NCBI RefSeq assembly: GCF_022179285.1
Contig: NZ_BPQO01000017.1
Span: 62,001-126,000, forward strand
Direction: 5' to 3'
From: Methylobacterium hispanicum
GTDB lineage: Bacteria > Pseudomonadota > Alphaproteobacteria > Rhizobiales > Beijerinckiaceae
Length of the DNA stretch: 64,000 nucleotides
The notes below the pieces were generated by a model. The model was given only the letters and a program-made list of their open reading frames with translations. It was not told where the DNA came from and ran no database searches. Positions within the stretch are counted from its first letter, which is position 1. Each line of letters begins with the position of its first letter. Shown here piece by piece: positions 25,552-34,613 of the stretch. The translations under genes and the position numbers were made by a program.

Positions 25552-25908
25552 GCGCGGGCCGACAACGGACGGGTGGAACGCATCGCGGCCTCGTGGAGCT
25601 CCGGGGGTAGGACGGATGGGCCGGTTAGGCCGGCCGGGGCACCCTGACAACCGGTACGGCCGCAGGGCAGGGGCGCGGGAGAATGGCGCACCGCCTTCAT
25701 TCGGGGGATCGGGCCCCCATATCCGGGTCCGGCTAGGGCTCCGGGCTCGCGAAAAAGCGCTGCATCGCGCCCGCGCGTACCGAATGGACCGCCTTCCGCT
25801 CTTGGCGGCGGCGGATTCGTCGTCTCCTATATGACGGTGATCCTAGCCATCGCCCGATCCGATTCGGCCGGGCTCCGGTGCAACCGCAACACGATCAGGG
25901 AGTTCCGC
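25552..25908. other. Intergenic region, no gene seen
   Basis: About 357 bases between the divergent MFS exporter and the 65-aa gene. It holds short imperfect inverted repeats around GGGATCGGGCCC (near 25706) and an AAAAAG patch near 25753. No tRNA, riboswitch or conserved open frame was recognised. Confidence 0.4.
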
Positions 25909-26106
25909 GTGTCGAACTACCGCATCGACTTCGCCAGGGAGATCTTGGGGGTTCCCTTCACCGTCGGCTCGGTGGGCATCCAGCGGGCGCGCGACCCCGA
26001 GCGCGCGCTGCGCGCCGCGGAGCTGCGCTTCGCACGCCAGCACGGCGTCGGCGATTGGCGCGAGCGCGCCGACCGCGCGGTGATCGCCGAGGGCGGCCGG
26101 GTCTGA
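25909..26106 (+). CDS. Small protein of unknown function, 65 aa
   Basis: GTG 25909 is preceded by AGGGAG, and the frame encodes 65 residues: S-N-Y-R-I-D-F-A-R-E-I-L-G-V-P-F at the start, then a basic, helical region with R-A-R-D-P-E-R-A-L-R-A-A-E-L-R-F-A-R, ending in G-G-R-V. No domain was recognised. The amphipathic alternation and good ribosome site argue for a real gene. An in-frame ATG at 25831 would give 91 aa, but the added part looks non-coding. Confidence 0.6.
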   Translation: MSNYRIDFAREILGVPFTVGSVGIQRARDPERALRAAELRFARQHGVGDWRERADRAVIAEGGRV

Positions 26107-26140
26107 CGCTCCGGAGGCGCCGGCGCAGGACCGGCGCGTG

Positions 26141-26200
26141 ATGCCCGGCCTCTCGGTGCCCGGCCTTTTGATCCCCGGTCTCTTGGTCCCCGGCCTCTTG
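26141..26200. repeat. Four-unit 15-bp tandem repeat upstream of mcd
   Basis: Units lie at 26141-26155, 26156-26170, 26171-26185 and 26186-26200, each a variant of RTSCCCGGYCTYTYG. The first base alternates A, G, A, G, which suggests duplication of a 30-bp pair. It lies 110 bases before the malonyl-CoA decarboxylase start. Confidence 0.85.
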
Positions 26201-26310
26201 CCGCGGGCCCTGGCCGCGGCGACGCTTCCGCCGTAGAAACGGGCGGGCCACAGGACGACCGTCGCGCGGCGCGACCGCGTCCGGGACGGTAGGCGAGGGA
26301 CGGGCGAGGC

Positions 26311-27720
26311 ATGGCGGCGAGCTCTTTCTTCGGGGACCTGATCCAGACGATCAGCGACCGCGGCCGCGACCTCATCGGCATAAGCCGGGGCGACCTCGCC
26401 TCGCGCGCCAGCGCAGCCGAACTGGTCAAGCTCTGCGACGACCTGATCTCGCGGCGCGGCGAGGCCTCGGGCGTGGCGCTGGCCCGCCTGATCCTCGACC
26501 GCTACGCGAGCTTCTCGGGGCCCGAGCGTCACGACTTCCTGCGCCGCATCGCCGTCGATTTCGACGCGGACCACGCCGCGGTCGATGCGGCCATCGCCGC
26601 CTACCGGGCCGAACCGAGCCGCGCGCGCCTCGGCGCGCTCCACACGGCGGTGGAGCCGCGCAGCCAGGAGCTGATCCGCCGGCTCAACCTCGCCCGCGAC
26701 GGCACGCTGGCGCTGGTGCGCATGCGCGAGGACCTGTTCGACCTGCGCAAGGCGCTGCGCGACGACCCCGCCTGCCCGCCGGAGGTCACCGACGCGATCG
26801 ACAGCCTCGACGCCGATTTCGAGCACCTGTTCGCCTCGTGGTTCAACCGCGGCTTCCTGGTGCTGCGCCCGATCGACTGGACCACCCCCGCCCACATCCT
26901 GGAGAAGATCATCCGCTACGAGGCGGTGCACGAGATCCAGGGCTGGGACGACCTGCGCCGCCGCATCGAGCCGAAGGACCGGCGCTGCTTCGCCTTCTTC
27001 CATCCGGCGCTGGTGGACGAGCCGCTGATCTTCGTCGAGGTCGCGCTCACCGACGCGATCGCGCCGGCCATCGCGCCGATCTTGAGCGAGGAGCGCCGGA
27101 CGCTGAGCCCGCGCGCCTTCACGACCGCGATCTTCTACTCGATCTCGAACTGCCAGCGGGGCCTGGCCGGCGTCACCTTCGGCAACTTCCTGATCAAGCA
27201 GGTGGTGGAGGATCTCGCCCGTGAGATCCCGGGCCTGAAGACCTTCGTCACCCTCTCGCCGGTGCCGGGCTTCGCCGCCTGGCTCGACCGGGAGCGCCGG
27301 GCCGACGCCCCGCAGGGCCTGACCCGCGAGGACGTCGAGACCCTGCGGCTCCTCGACGAGCCCGACTGGTGCACCGAGAAGGCGAAGGCCGACGCGGTGC
27401 GCAAGGCCCTGATCCCGGCGGCGGCCGCCTACTTCCTGCGGGCCAAGAACCCGCGCGGCCGTCCCCTCGACCCGGTCGCCCGCTTCCATCTCGGCAACGG
27501 CGCCCGGCTGGAGCGGATCAACTTCCTGGGCGACGTCTCCCGCAAGGGGTTGCGGCAGTCCTACGGACTGATGGTGAACTACCTCTACGACCTCTCCGCC
27601 ATCGAGAAGAACCACGAGACCTTCGCCAATCTCGGCACCGTGGCAGCCTCGAGCGCGGTCACGCGCGAGCTGCGCCAGAACCTGCCGCCCGCCCGCGCCG
27701 TGGCGCTGGCCGAGGCGTGA
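26311..27720 (+). CDS. Malonyl-CoA decarboxylase
   Basis: A 469-aa enzyme that converts malonyl-CoA to acetyl-CoA. The N-terminal helical domain spans about 1-150. The acetyltransferase-like catalytic domain follows, with F-F-H-P-A-L-V-D-E-P-L-I-F-V-E-V-A-L, S-I-S-N-C-Q-R-G-L (Ser279), and R-F-H-L-G-N-G-A (His393). The Ser and His match the catalytic pair known in the family. G-N-F-L-I-K-Q-V-V and G-L-M-V-N-Y-L-Y-D-L are also typical. ATG 26311 follows a weak GGGACGGGCGAG site. It stands alone, with gloA downstream in the same direction. Confidence 0.93.
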   Translation: MAASSFFGDLIQTISDRGRDLIGISRGDLASRASAAELVKLCDDLISRRGEASGVALARLILDRYASFSGPERHDFLRRIAVDFDADHAAVDAAIAAYRAEPSRARLGALHTAVEPRSQELIRRLNLARDGTLALVRMREDLFDLRKALRDDPACPPEVTDAIDSLDADFEHLFASWFNRGFLVLRPIDWTTPAHILEKIIRYEAVHEIQGWDDLRRRIEPKDRRCFAFFHPALVDEPLIFVEVALTDAIAPAIAPILSEERRTLSPRAFTTAIFYSISNCQRGLAGVTFGNFLIKQVVEDLAREIPGLKTFVTLSPVPGFAAWLDRERRADAPQGLTREDVETLRLLDEPDWCTEKAKADAVRKALIPAAAAYFLRAKNPRGRPLDPVARFHLGNGARLERINFLGDVSRKGLRQSYGLMVNYLYDLSAIEKNHETFANLGTVAASSAVTRELRQNLPPARAVALAEA

Positions 27721-27800
27721 AGGCTGGCCTTCCGCTGCCCCGCCCTAGATCAGCGGCGAGGGCGCCCCGCCTCGGCGGCGCCGCGCCAGGGTGAGGACAG

Positions 27801-28241
27801 ATGGAATACCTGCACACGATGGTCCGGGTCGCCGACCTGGACCGGGCCCTGAACTTCTACGTCGAGATCTTCGGCCTGAAGGAGGTGCGGCGCGTCGAGA
27901 ACGAGAAGGGGCGCTTCACCCTGGTCTTCCTGGCCGCGCCCGGCGACGTCGCGCGGGCCGAGAGCACGAAGTCGCCGCTGGTCGAGCTGACCTACAACTG
28001 GGACCCGGAGACCTACACGGGCGGGCGCAACTTCGGGCACCTCGCCTATCAGGTCGAGGACATCTACGCCTTCTGCGCGCGGCTGAAGGAGGCGGGCGTC
28101 ACCATCAACCGCCCGCCGCGCGACGGTCACATGGCCTTCGTGAAGTCGCCCGACGGCATCTCCATCGAGATCCTGCAGAAGGGCGGCGCGAAGCCGCCGC
28201 AGGAGCCCTGGGCCTCGATGGAGAACACCGGAAGCTGGTAG
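27801..28241 (+). CDS. gloA: Lactoylglutathione lyase (glyoxalase I)
   Basis: A 146-aa vicinal-oxygen-chelate enzyme that converts the methylglyoxal-glutathione hemithioacetal to S-lactoylglutathione. The four metal ligands of bacterial GloA are in place: His5, Glu62 (L-V-E-L-T-Y-N-W), His80 (F-G-H-L-A-Y) and Glu123 (S-I-E-I-L-Q). R-V-x-D-L-x-x-A-L-x-F-Y at 9-20 and the short, nickel-type loop arrangement also fit. It lies 80 bases after mcd. Confidence 0.95.
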   Translation: MEYLHTMVRVADLDRALNFYVEIFGLKEVRRVENEKGRFTLVFLAAPGDVARAESTKSPLVELTYNWDPETYTGGRNFGHLAYQVEDIYAFCARLKEAGVTINRPPRDGHMAFVKSPDGISIEILQKGGAKPPQEPWASMENTGSW

Positions 28242-28246
28242 GGACC

Positions 28247-28408
28247 TCAGAGCGCGGCCGCGGGCGTGATGCCGAGTTCGGCGAGCTTGGCCCGCACCGC
28301 CTCGACCGGACGCTTGAGCTTCAGGCTGATCACCGCGGGCGGGATGCCCGCGCGGGCGAGTTCGCGCAGGATCTGCACGGCATCGAGCGTCCAGGTCGTC
28401 TCCGTCAT
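28247..28408 (-). CDS. Small helical protein, 53 aa, HTH-like
   Basis: ATG 28408 has an excellent ribosome site, GAGGAGAG, six to eight bases upstream. The 53-aa product has a T-W-T-L-D-A-V-Q-I-L-R-E-L-A-R-A-G helix followed by I-P-P-A-V-I-S-L-K-L-K-R-P-V-E-A-V-R-A-K-L, which reads like a small winged-helix or homeodomain-like HTH. No family could be named. It converges with gloA, with five bases between the stops, and its 5' end faces rnpB. Confidence 0.72.
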   Translation of the reverse strand: MTETTWTLDAVQILRELARAGIPPAVISLKLKRPVEAVRAKLAELGITPAAAL

Positions 28409-28562
28409 GGCTCTCTCCTCTGAAGAGGGGTGCCCGCCGGCAGGATCGTCTCGCGCGCCGGGCGCCGACCTCGAAGTGGAGGGTGCGCCCGCGCGCGGAC
28501 CGCCGCAACCGTCTGCCCGAAATCCAGGCCTGCCCAATCGCCGGGCAGGCCCGTCGACCGTC

Positions 28563-28592
28563 CTTGACGCGGGACCGCCCGCGGCGCATCCC
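28563..28592 (+). promoter_or_regulatory. Possible rnpB promoter
   Basis: TTGACG at 28563-28568 matches a sigma-70 -35 box. About 17 bases further, GCATCC near 28586-28591 could serve as a weak -10 box. The mature RNA 5' end at about 28601 sits at the right distance. The -10 match is poor. Confidence 0.4.
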
Positions 28593-28600
28593 CGCCGCGG

Positions 28601-29015
<415 letters not shown>

Positions 29016-29485
29016 TCCGCCCGCGGGCCCTGCCGCACGCGCAGGCGCCGCGAAGCATTCGTCCGCGGCCTCGAGCGCGTCTCGTCAATAGCGATACCCC
29101 ACCTCCGGCCGCGAAGATCGGTGCCTGCGCGCTGGGCGAGGTGTTTTGCCGAATCGGGCCGACGCATAACGTTCGGTTAACCTTGCTGCGATCTGATCGG
29201 GGCGCACCATCCGGCAGTCTAGGGTGCGTTGACGATCCTCCGAGGCCCATGTTAACCGGAACCATACCGTCAACGGCGTCGATCGGCCCGACGGGCACGC
29301 CCTGCCGCGGAGCAGGGAGCGCCCGCGGGCGGGGCATTGCGTCCCGCCGGGTCGTCGGAGCCCCCCCTTTCCGGTCGGCGGGAGCGCGGTCGGACGCAGG
29401 TGCCCATGAGCCGATCCAGCGCAGACGCCGTCCCGTGCGGGCGGGTCGAACCGATTCCCGGAACGCCGCGCCACGCGAGGGCGCG
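29016..29485. other. Regulatory region ahead of the dcw cluster; mraZ absent
   Basis: About 470 bases separate rnpB from rsmH. No MraZ-like frame is present. The middle part, near 29140-29280, is clearly less GC-rich and holds a near-consensus CtrA half-site pair (29166-29181), a GAATC (29151-29155) and a GATTC (29453-29457), both GANTC methylation-type sites. The cluster promoter is probably here. Confidence 0.55.
29166..29181 (+). promoter_or_regulatory. Near-consensus CtrA box upstream of rsmH
   Basis: ATAA (29166-29169), seven bases, then TTAAC (29177-29181). The right half is perfect and the left half differs by one base from TTAA-N7-TTAAC, the site bound by the alphaproteobacterial cell-cycle regulator CtrA. 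Its place in the AT-richer patch ahead of the division cluster supports function, but one chance match is possible. Confidence 0.45.
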
Positions 29486-30538
29486 ATGAAGCGGGCGGCC
29501 GGGCACGTCCCCGCGCCCCCCCATGTTCCGGTCCTGCTCGACGAGGTGATCGCGGCGCTGGCCTTGCCCGGCGCCGGGCTCGCCGTGGACGGAACCTTCG
29601 GCGCGGGCGGCTACACCCGCGCCATGCTGGCGGCCGAGCCGGGCCTGCGCGTCGTCGCGATCGACCGCGACCCGAGCGCCATCGCGGCCGGTGCCGGCCT
29701 CGTCGCCGAGGCCTGCGGGCGCCTGCGCCTCGTGCCCGGCCGTTTCGGCGATCTCGACGTCCTGCTCGCCGAGAGCGGCGAGAGCCGGATCGACGGGGGG
29801 CTGGCCGACCGGGTCGTGCTCGATATCGGCGTCTCCTCGATGCAGCTCGACCAGCCCGAGCGCGGCTTCTCCTTCCGGCACGACGGGCCGCTCGACATGC
29901 GCATGGGCGCGGACGGGCCGAGCGCGGCCGACATCGTCAACATCGCCGAGGAATCGGCGCTCGCCGACATCATCTACCATTACGGCGAGGAGCGGCGCGC
30001 CCGCGCAGTCGCCCGCACGATCATCGAGGCGCGCCGCCGCGGCCGGATCGAGACCACGGCACAGCTCGCCGACCTCGTGGCGGGCGTCGTCCGGGCCGAG
30101 CCCGGCAGCGGCATCCACCCGGCCACCCGCACGTTCCAGGGCCTGCGCATCGCGGTCAACGACGAGCTGGGCGAGCTGGTGCGCGCGCTCCACGCCGCCG
30201 AGCGGGCGCTGCGGCCCGGCGGCCGGCTCGCCGTGGTGACGTTCCACTCGCTGGAAGATCGCATCGTCAAGCAGTTCTTCGCCGCCCGCAGCGGCCGGGC
30301 CTCCCAGGGGTCGCGCCACCTGCCCGGCGCGCTCCCGGGCAGCACGCCCGCGCGCAGCTTCCAGCTCGTCACGAAGGGGCCCGTCCTGCCGGGCGAGGCC
30401 GAGACCGCCCGCAACCCGCGCGCCCGCTCGGCGAAGCTGCGCGCGGCCGAGCGCACCGAGGCGCCCGCGCCCGAGCCCCTCGACGCGATCCGCACGCTCG
30501 CCAGCCTGCCCGAACCGCGCGGAGGTGCACGCCGGTGA
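29486..30538 (+). CDS. rsmH: 16S rRNA (cytosine-1402 N4)-methyltransferase
   Basis: A 350-aa SAM methyltransferase (MraW) acting on C1402 of 16S rRNA. H-V-P-V-L-L-D-E-V at about 13-21 and V-D-G-T-F-G-A-G-G-Y-T near 34-44 form the SAM site. D-I-G-V-S-S-M-Q-L-D-x-P-E-R-G-F-S-F and T-F-Q-G-L-R-I-A-V-N-D-E-L are diagnostic. V-T-F-H-S-L-E-D-R-I-V-K lies in the last third. ATG 29486 is the only start giving the canonical N-terminus. Its stop overlaps the ftsL GTG. Confidence 0.96.
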   Translation: MKRAAGHVPAPPHVPVLLDEVIAALALPGAGLAVDGTFGAGGYTRAMLAAEPGLRVVAIDRDPSAIAAGAGLVAEACGRLRLVPGRFGDLDVLLAESGESRIDGGLADRVVLDIGVSSMQLDQPERGFSFRHDGPLDMRMGADGPSAADIVNIAEESALADIIYHYGEERRARAVARTIIEARRRGRIETTAQLADLVAGVVRAEPGSGIHPATRTFQGLRIAVNDELGELVRALHAAERALRPGGRLAVVTFHSLEDRIVKQFFAARSGRASQGSRHLPGALPGSTPARSFQLVTKGPVLPGEAETARNPRARSAKLRAAERTEAPAPEPLDAIRTLASLPEPRGGARR

Positions 30539-30948
30539 TCCGTCTCCTCAACCTGCTGGCGGTCTGCGGCCTCGTGGCGTCCGCGATCTACGCCTACTCG
30601 ATCAAGTACGACACGCTCTACCAGGGCGGTCAGGTCTCGAAGCTGAAGACCGCCCTGCACAAGGAGCGGCAGGCCATCGCGGTGCTGCGCGCCGAGTGGC
30701 AGTTGCTCACGCGGCCCGACCGGCTTCAGGCGGCGGTTGCCAAGCACCTCGCGCTGGAGCCGATCGGCGTGAGCCATCTCGGCCGCTTCAGCGACCTGCC
30801 GGCCCGGCCCGAGCGCGGCGACGAGATCGGCCGCCTGCTCGCCGCGACCGCGACGCCGAAGGACGGCGGGGCGCCGGAACCGCGCACCACCGGCTCGCTC
30901 ACCCGCACCGTCACCACGACCCGCACGCCGACCACGGCTTCGAGGTAG
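30535..30948 (+). CDS. ftsL: Cell division protein FtsL
   Basis: A 137-aa bitopic protein: a short cytoplasmic start, a membrane helix at about 3-22, then a coiled-coil-like periplasmic part (Q-V-S-K-L-K-T-A-L-H-K-E-R-Q-A-I-A-V-L-R-A-E-W, about 35-57, a leucine-zipper-like stretch). The conserved L-x-x-P-D-R-L-Q-x-x-A follows. The C-terminal 50 residues are Thr/Arg-rich and disordered. GTG 30535 overlaps the rsmH stop. It works with FtsB and FtsQ to activate septal FtsW/FtsI. Confidence 0.9.
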   Translation: MIRLLNLLAVCGLVASAIYAYSIKYDTLYQGGQVSKLKTALHKERQAIAVLRAEWQLLTRPDRLQAAVAKHLALEPIGVSHLGRFSDLPARPERGDEIGRLLAATATPKDGGAPEPRTTGSLTRTVTTTRTPTTASR

Positions 30949-30953
30949 CGCCC

Positions 30954-32993
30954 GTGCCTGATGACGCCCACCACACCCCCGACGCGCACGGACGGGCCGA
31001 GGCGACGGACGCCGGGTCCGCCGCGCCCGGCTTCACCCCGACTTCGGGCGCCGAGCCCTTCGCGGCCGAACATCTGGACCCGGTCCAGGCCGCCCAGGAT
31101 CCCGCCGAGCACCCCGAGGCGGGCCACGCGGCGGACGCGTACGATTCGACCGGGGCGCACGCGGAGGCGGCCGTGGTCGCGCCCGAGGAAGCCTCGCGCC
31201 TCGCCGCGGCGGTCGCCGCCCTGCGCCCGCGGCAGCGACCGCTCGCCGACCTTCTCGGGGCGATGTTCCGCCTCGCCATCGAGCGCTCGCACACCCGCGT
31301 GGCGATCGTCGGCCTCGCCTTCCTGGGCGTGTTCGGGGCGATCGGCGGCAAGCTGGTCTACCGCGCCGCCTTCCCGGGCAAGGGCCTCAACGAGCACGCG
31401 GTCGCGGCCGCCGCCACGACCGCGATCCGGCCCGACATCGTCGATCGCAACGGCGAGGTGCTGGCCACCGACATCCGCACGGTCTCGGTCTTCGCCGAGC
31501 CCGGCAACATCTACGACGTGGACGAGGCCGTCGAGCTTCTGACCGCGGTGCTGCCCGAGCTGAACGCCGGCGACCTGCGCAAGAAGATCGAGGACAAGAA
31601 GGAGTGGCTGAAGCGCCGCGGCAAGACCGATCCAGGCTTCATCTGGGTGAAGCGCGAGCTGACCCCGAAGCAGCAGGCCGAGGTCCACCGCCTGGGCATC
31701 CCGGGCATCGGCTTCCTGCCCGACCACAAGCGCGTCTACCCGAACGGGGTCGCGGCCGCCCACATCATCGGCGCGACGAACCTCGACAACATCGGCATCG
31801 CGGGCATCGAGAAGTACATCGACACGCAAGGGAACAAGGCCCTCAACGAGTTCGGCTTCGTCGCCAAGCAGACCGACCTGAAGCCGGTCCAGCTCTCGCT
31901 CGACCTGCGCGCCCAGTTCGCGGTGCGCGACGAGCTCGCCTGGGGCATCGACCACTTCAAGGCCAAGGCCGGCGCCTCGATGATCCTCGACGTGACCACC
32001 GGCGAGGTGATCGCCCTGGTCTCGATGCCGGATTTCGACCCGAATGACCCGAAGGACGCGCTCTCGCCCGACCGGATCAACCGGATGAATGTCGGCGTCT
32101 ACGAGATGGGCTCGACCTTCAAGGCGATGACGCTCGCCATGGCGCTGGAATCGGGCAAGTTCACCGTCAACTCGACCTTCGACACCCGCGGCGGCGTGCT
32201 GAACTGGGGCCGTCAGAAGATCCACGAGTACCACGGCACCAACCGGGTCATCACCATGCCGGAGGTGTTCACGCACTCCTCCAACATCGGCTCGGCCAAG
32301 ATGGCGCTCGGCGTCGGCGTGCCCGGCCACAAGGCCTTCCTGAAGAAGATGGGCCTGCTCGACCGCCTGCGCACCGAGCTGCCGGAATCGGCAGCCCCCA
32401 TCATCCCGCCGCGCTGGACCGAGATCAACACGATCACCATCGCGTTCGGCCACGGCCTCGCGGTAGCCCCGCTCCAGGCGTCCGCGGCCGTCGCGGCGAT
32501 CGCCAACGGCGGCTTCCTGATGACGCCGACCTTCCTGAAGACCACCCCCGACGCGGCGATGGAGAAGGCCACGCGGGTGCTGCGCTCCGACACCAGCGAG
32601 GCGATGCGCTTCATCATGCGCCTCAACGCCGTCGAGGGCTCGGCCAAGAAGGCCTCGATCCCGCTCTACTACGTCGGCGGCAAGACCGGCACGGCCGAGA
32701 AGGTGATCAACGGGCGCTACGTGAAGAACCGCCTCTTCACCACCTTCATGGCGGCGGCACCCATGAACAACCCGAAATACCTCTTCGTCACCCTGATGGA
32801 CGAGCCGCAGGGCTTGCCGGAATCCGGCGGCTACGCCACCGCCGCCTGGAACTCGGGCGTGGTGACGGGCCGCGTGATCGAGCGGGTCGCGCCGATCCTC
32901 GGCCTGCCGCCGCAATTCGAGCCGCCGGTGAAGCCGTTCCCGCTGATGGTGAAGCTCGGCGCCTACCACGCCGACAAGGTCGACGGGCGATGA
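30954..32993 (+). CDS. ftsI: Septal peptidoglycan transpeptidase (PBP3)
   Basis: A 679-aa class B penicillin-binding protein. A long acidic, His/Ala-rich cytoplasmic N-terminus of about 90 residues precedes the membrane helix at about 120-140; this extension is longer than in many homologues. The dimerisation domain has R-P-D-I-V-D-R-N-G near 159-167. The transpeptidase domain has active-site S387 in S-T-F-K, S442-S-N444, and K577-T-G. GTG 30954 is the start giving tight spacing to ftsL. Its stop overlaps the murE ATG. Confidence 0.95.
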   Translation: MPDDAHHTPDAHGRAEATDAGSAAPGFTPTSGAEPFAAEHLDPVQAAQDPAEHPEAGHAADAYDSTGAHAEAAVVAPEEASRLAAAVAALRPRQRPLADLLGAMFRLAIERSHTRVAIVGLAFLGVFGAIGGKLVYRAAFPGKGLNEHAVAAAATTAIRPDIVDRNGEVLATDIRTVSVFAEPGNIYDVDEAVELLTAVLPELNAGDLRKKIEDKKEWLKRRGKTDPGFIWVKRELTPKQQAEVHRLGIPGIGFLPDHKRVYPNGVAAAHIIGATNLDNIGIAGIEKYIDTQGNKALNEFGFVAKQTDLKPVQLSLDLRAQFAVRDELAWGIDHFKAKAGASMILDVTTGEVIALVSMPDFDPNDPKDALSPDRINRMNVGVYEMGSTFKAMTLAMALESGKFTVNSTFDTRGGVLNWGRQKIHEYHGTNRVITMPEVFTHSSNIGSAKMALGVGVPGHKAFLKKMGLLDRLRTELPESAAPIIPPRWTEINTITIAFGHGLAVAPLQASAAVAAIANGGFLMTPTFLKTTPDAAMEKATRVLRSDTSEAMRFIMRLNAVEGSAKKASIPLYYVGGKTGTAEKVINGRYVKNRLFTTFMAAAPMNNPKYLFVTLMDEPQGLPESGGYATAAWNSGVVTGRVIERVAPILGLPPQFEPPVKPFPLMVKLGAYHADKVDGR

Positions 32994-34441
32994 CGGCCCT
33001 CGGCGACCTGTTCCCGGAGGCCGACGCGGCGGTCGCCGACCTCGCCGCCTCCGCCGTCACCGCCGACAGCCGCCGGGCCGGGCCCGGCGCGGTCTTCGTC
33101 GCGGTGCCGGGCACGAAGGCGGACGGGCGGATCTTCGCCGCGGCCGCCGCGACCGCGGGCGCCGTCGCCGTCGCGGGGGAGGGCGCGCGGCCCGCCGATC
33201 TGCCGGCCGGCACGCCCTGGATCGCGGTGCCCGACGCACGCCGGGCGCTGGCGCTCGCGGCGGCCGCACTCCACCCGCGCCAGCCCGAGACGGTCGTCGC
33301 GGTCACCGGCACGGCCGGCAAGAGTTCGGTCGCCGATTTCGTGCGCCAGATCCTGTCCCGGCTCGGCCGCGACGCGGCAAGCCTCGGCACGGTCGGGATC
33401 GTGACGAATCGCGGCGCGCAGTACGGCTCGCTGACCACCCCCGACCCGGTGACGCTGCACGAGACCCTGGCGCGTCTCGCGGAGGAGGGCGTCACGGATC
33501 TGGCCATGGAGGCCTCCTCGCACGGAATCGAGCAGCGCCGCCTCGACGGCGTGCGGCTCACCACCGCCGGCTTCACCAATCTCGGCCGCGACCATCTCGA
33601 CTACCACGCCGACATCGAATCATATCTCGCGGCCAAGCTCCGGCTGTTCGACACCCTGCTGCCGGAAGGCCGCCCCGCGATCGTCAACGCCGACGGCCCC
33701 TTCGCCGACCGGGTGATCGCGGTGGCGAAGGCGGCGGGCCGGCCGGTCCGCACCACCGGCCGGGCCGGGGAGGCAATCCGCCTCGTCGCCGCCCGCACCG
33801 AGGGCTTCGCGCAAGCGCTCGACCTCGACGGCGCGCACGGGCCCCGCACGGTGCGCCTGCCGCTCGTGGGCGCCTTTCAGGTCGAGAACGCGCTCGTCGC
33901 CGCCGGGCTCGTCCTGGCGACGCCGGCGGGTGCCGCCGACCCGGACGGCGTCTTCGCCGCGCTCGATCATCTGACCGGCGTGCCCGGCCGGATGGAGCGG
34001 ATCGGCGAGGCCAACGGGGCCTTGTGCCTGGTGGACTACGCCCACAAGCCGGAGGCGCTGGAGAGCGTTCTGACGGCGCTGCGCCCTTTCGCCGGCGGCC
34101 GCCTCGTCCTCGTCTTCGGCTGCGGCGGCGACCGCGACCGCGGCAAGCGCCCGCTGATGGGCGCGATCGCGGCCCGCCTCGCCGACCGGGTCGTCGTGAC
34201 CGACGACAACCCCCGCAGCGAGGACCCGGCCGCGATCCGCGCCGCGATCCTGGCGGCCGCACCCGGCGCCGCCGAGATCGGTGACCGGGCCGAGGCGATC
34301 CGCTTGGCCGTGCGCGAACTCGGCCCCGGCGACGTTCTGGTGGTGGCCGGCAAGGGTCATGAAACCGGCCAGATCGTGGGCGATCGCACCCTGCCGTTCT
34401 CGGACCACGACGTGGTCCGGGCCGCGATCGCGGACGCGTAG
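32990..34441 (+). CDS. murE: UDP-MurNAc-tripeptide synthetase (meso-diaminopimelate-adding)
   Basis: A 483-aa Mur ligase that adds meso-diaminopimelate to UDP-MurNAc-L-Ala-D-Glu. ATP loop V-T-G-T-A-G-K-S-S-V near 105-114 (the usual GTNGKT has become GTAGKS, as seen in many alphaproteobacteria). The substrate-specificity motif is D406-N-P-R409, typical of meso-DAP enzymes. G-K-G-H-E near the end is the usual C-terminal motif. ATG 32990 overlaps the ftsI stop as ATGA. Confidence 0.96.
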   Translation: MTALGDLFPEADAAVADLAASAVTADSRRAGPGAVFVAVPGTKADGRIFAAAAATAGAVAVAGEGARPADLPAGTPWIAVPDARRALALAAAALHPRQPETVVAVTGTAGKSSVADFVRQILSRLGRDAASLGTVGIVTNRGAQYGSLTTPDPVTLHETLARLAEEGVTDLAMEASSHGIEQRRLDGVRLTTAGFTNLGRDHLDYHADIESYLAAKLRLFDTLLPEGRPAIVNADGPFADRVIAVAKAAGRPVRTTGRAGEAIRLVAARTEGFAQALDLDGAHGPRTVRLPLVGAFQVENALVAAGLVLATPAGAADPDGVFAALDHLTGVPGRMERIGEANGALCLVDYAHKPEALESVLTALRPFAGGRLVLVFGCGGDRDRGKRPLMGAIAARLADRVVVTDDNPRSEDPAAIRAAILAAAPGAAEIGDRAEAIRLAVRELGPGDVLVVAGKGHETGQIVGDRTLPFSDHDVVRAAIADA

Positions 34442-34613
34442 GCTTCTCGCCGCCGCGCTCGGAAGGCGCGCCCTCAGCGGGCGGAGCAAGGCCTGCGGGC
34501 CGGGGCACGGATGGCGCAACGCGCTCCCTCTCCCGTGCGGAAGAGGGGACCCGCGCTCCACCATGAAACTGGTCTCGATACAGGCGCGGACCGGGCAAAG
34601 ACGTGGGTACGAA
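34442..34613. other. murE-murF gap with small hairpin
   Basis: 172 bases without a gene inside an otherwise tight operon. A short inverted repeat around CCCTCTCCCGTGCGGAAGAG (34531-34550) is loosely similar to the palindromic elements elsewhere in the window and may be a decayed copy. It could partly terminate murE transcripts. Confidence 0.4.

Noticed and set aside
29085..29474. Possible mraZ or other small gene upstream of rsmH
   Set aside because: Neither strand gives an MraZ-like sequence; frames here are Arg/Pro-rich and lack good ribosome sites.
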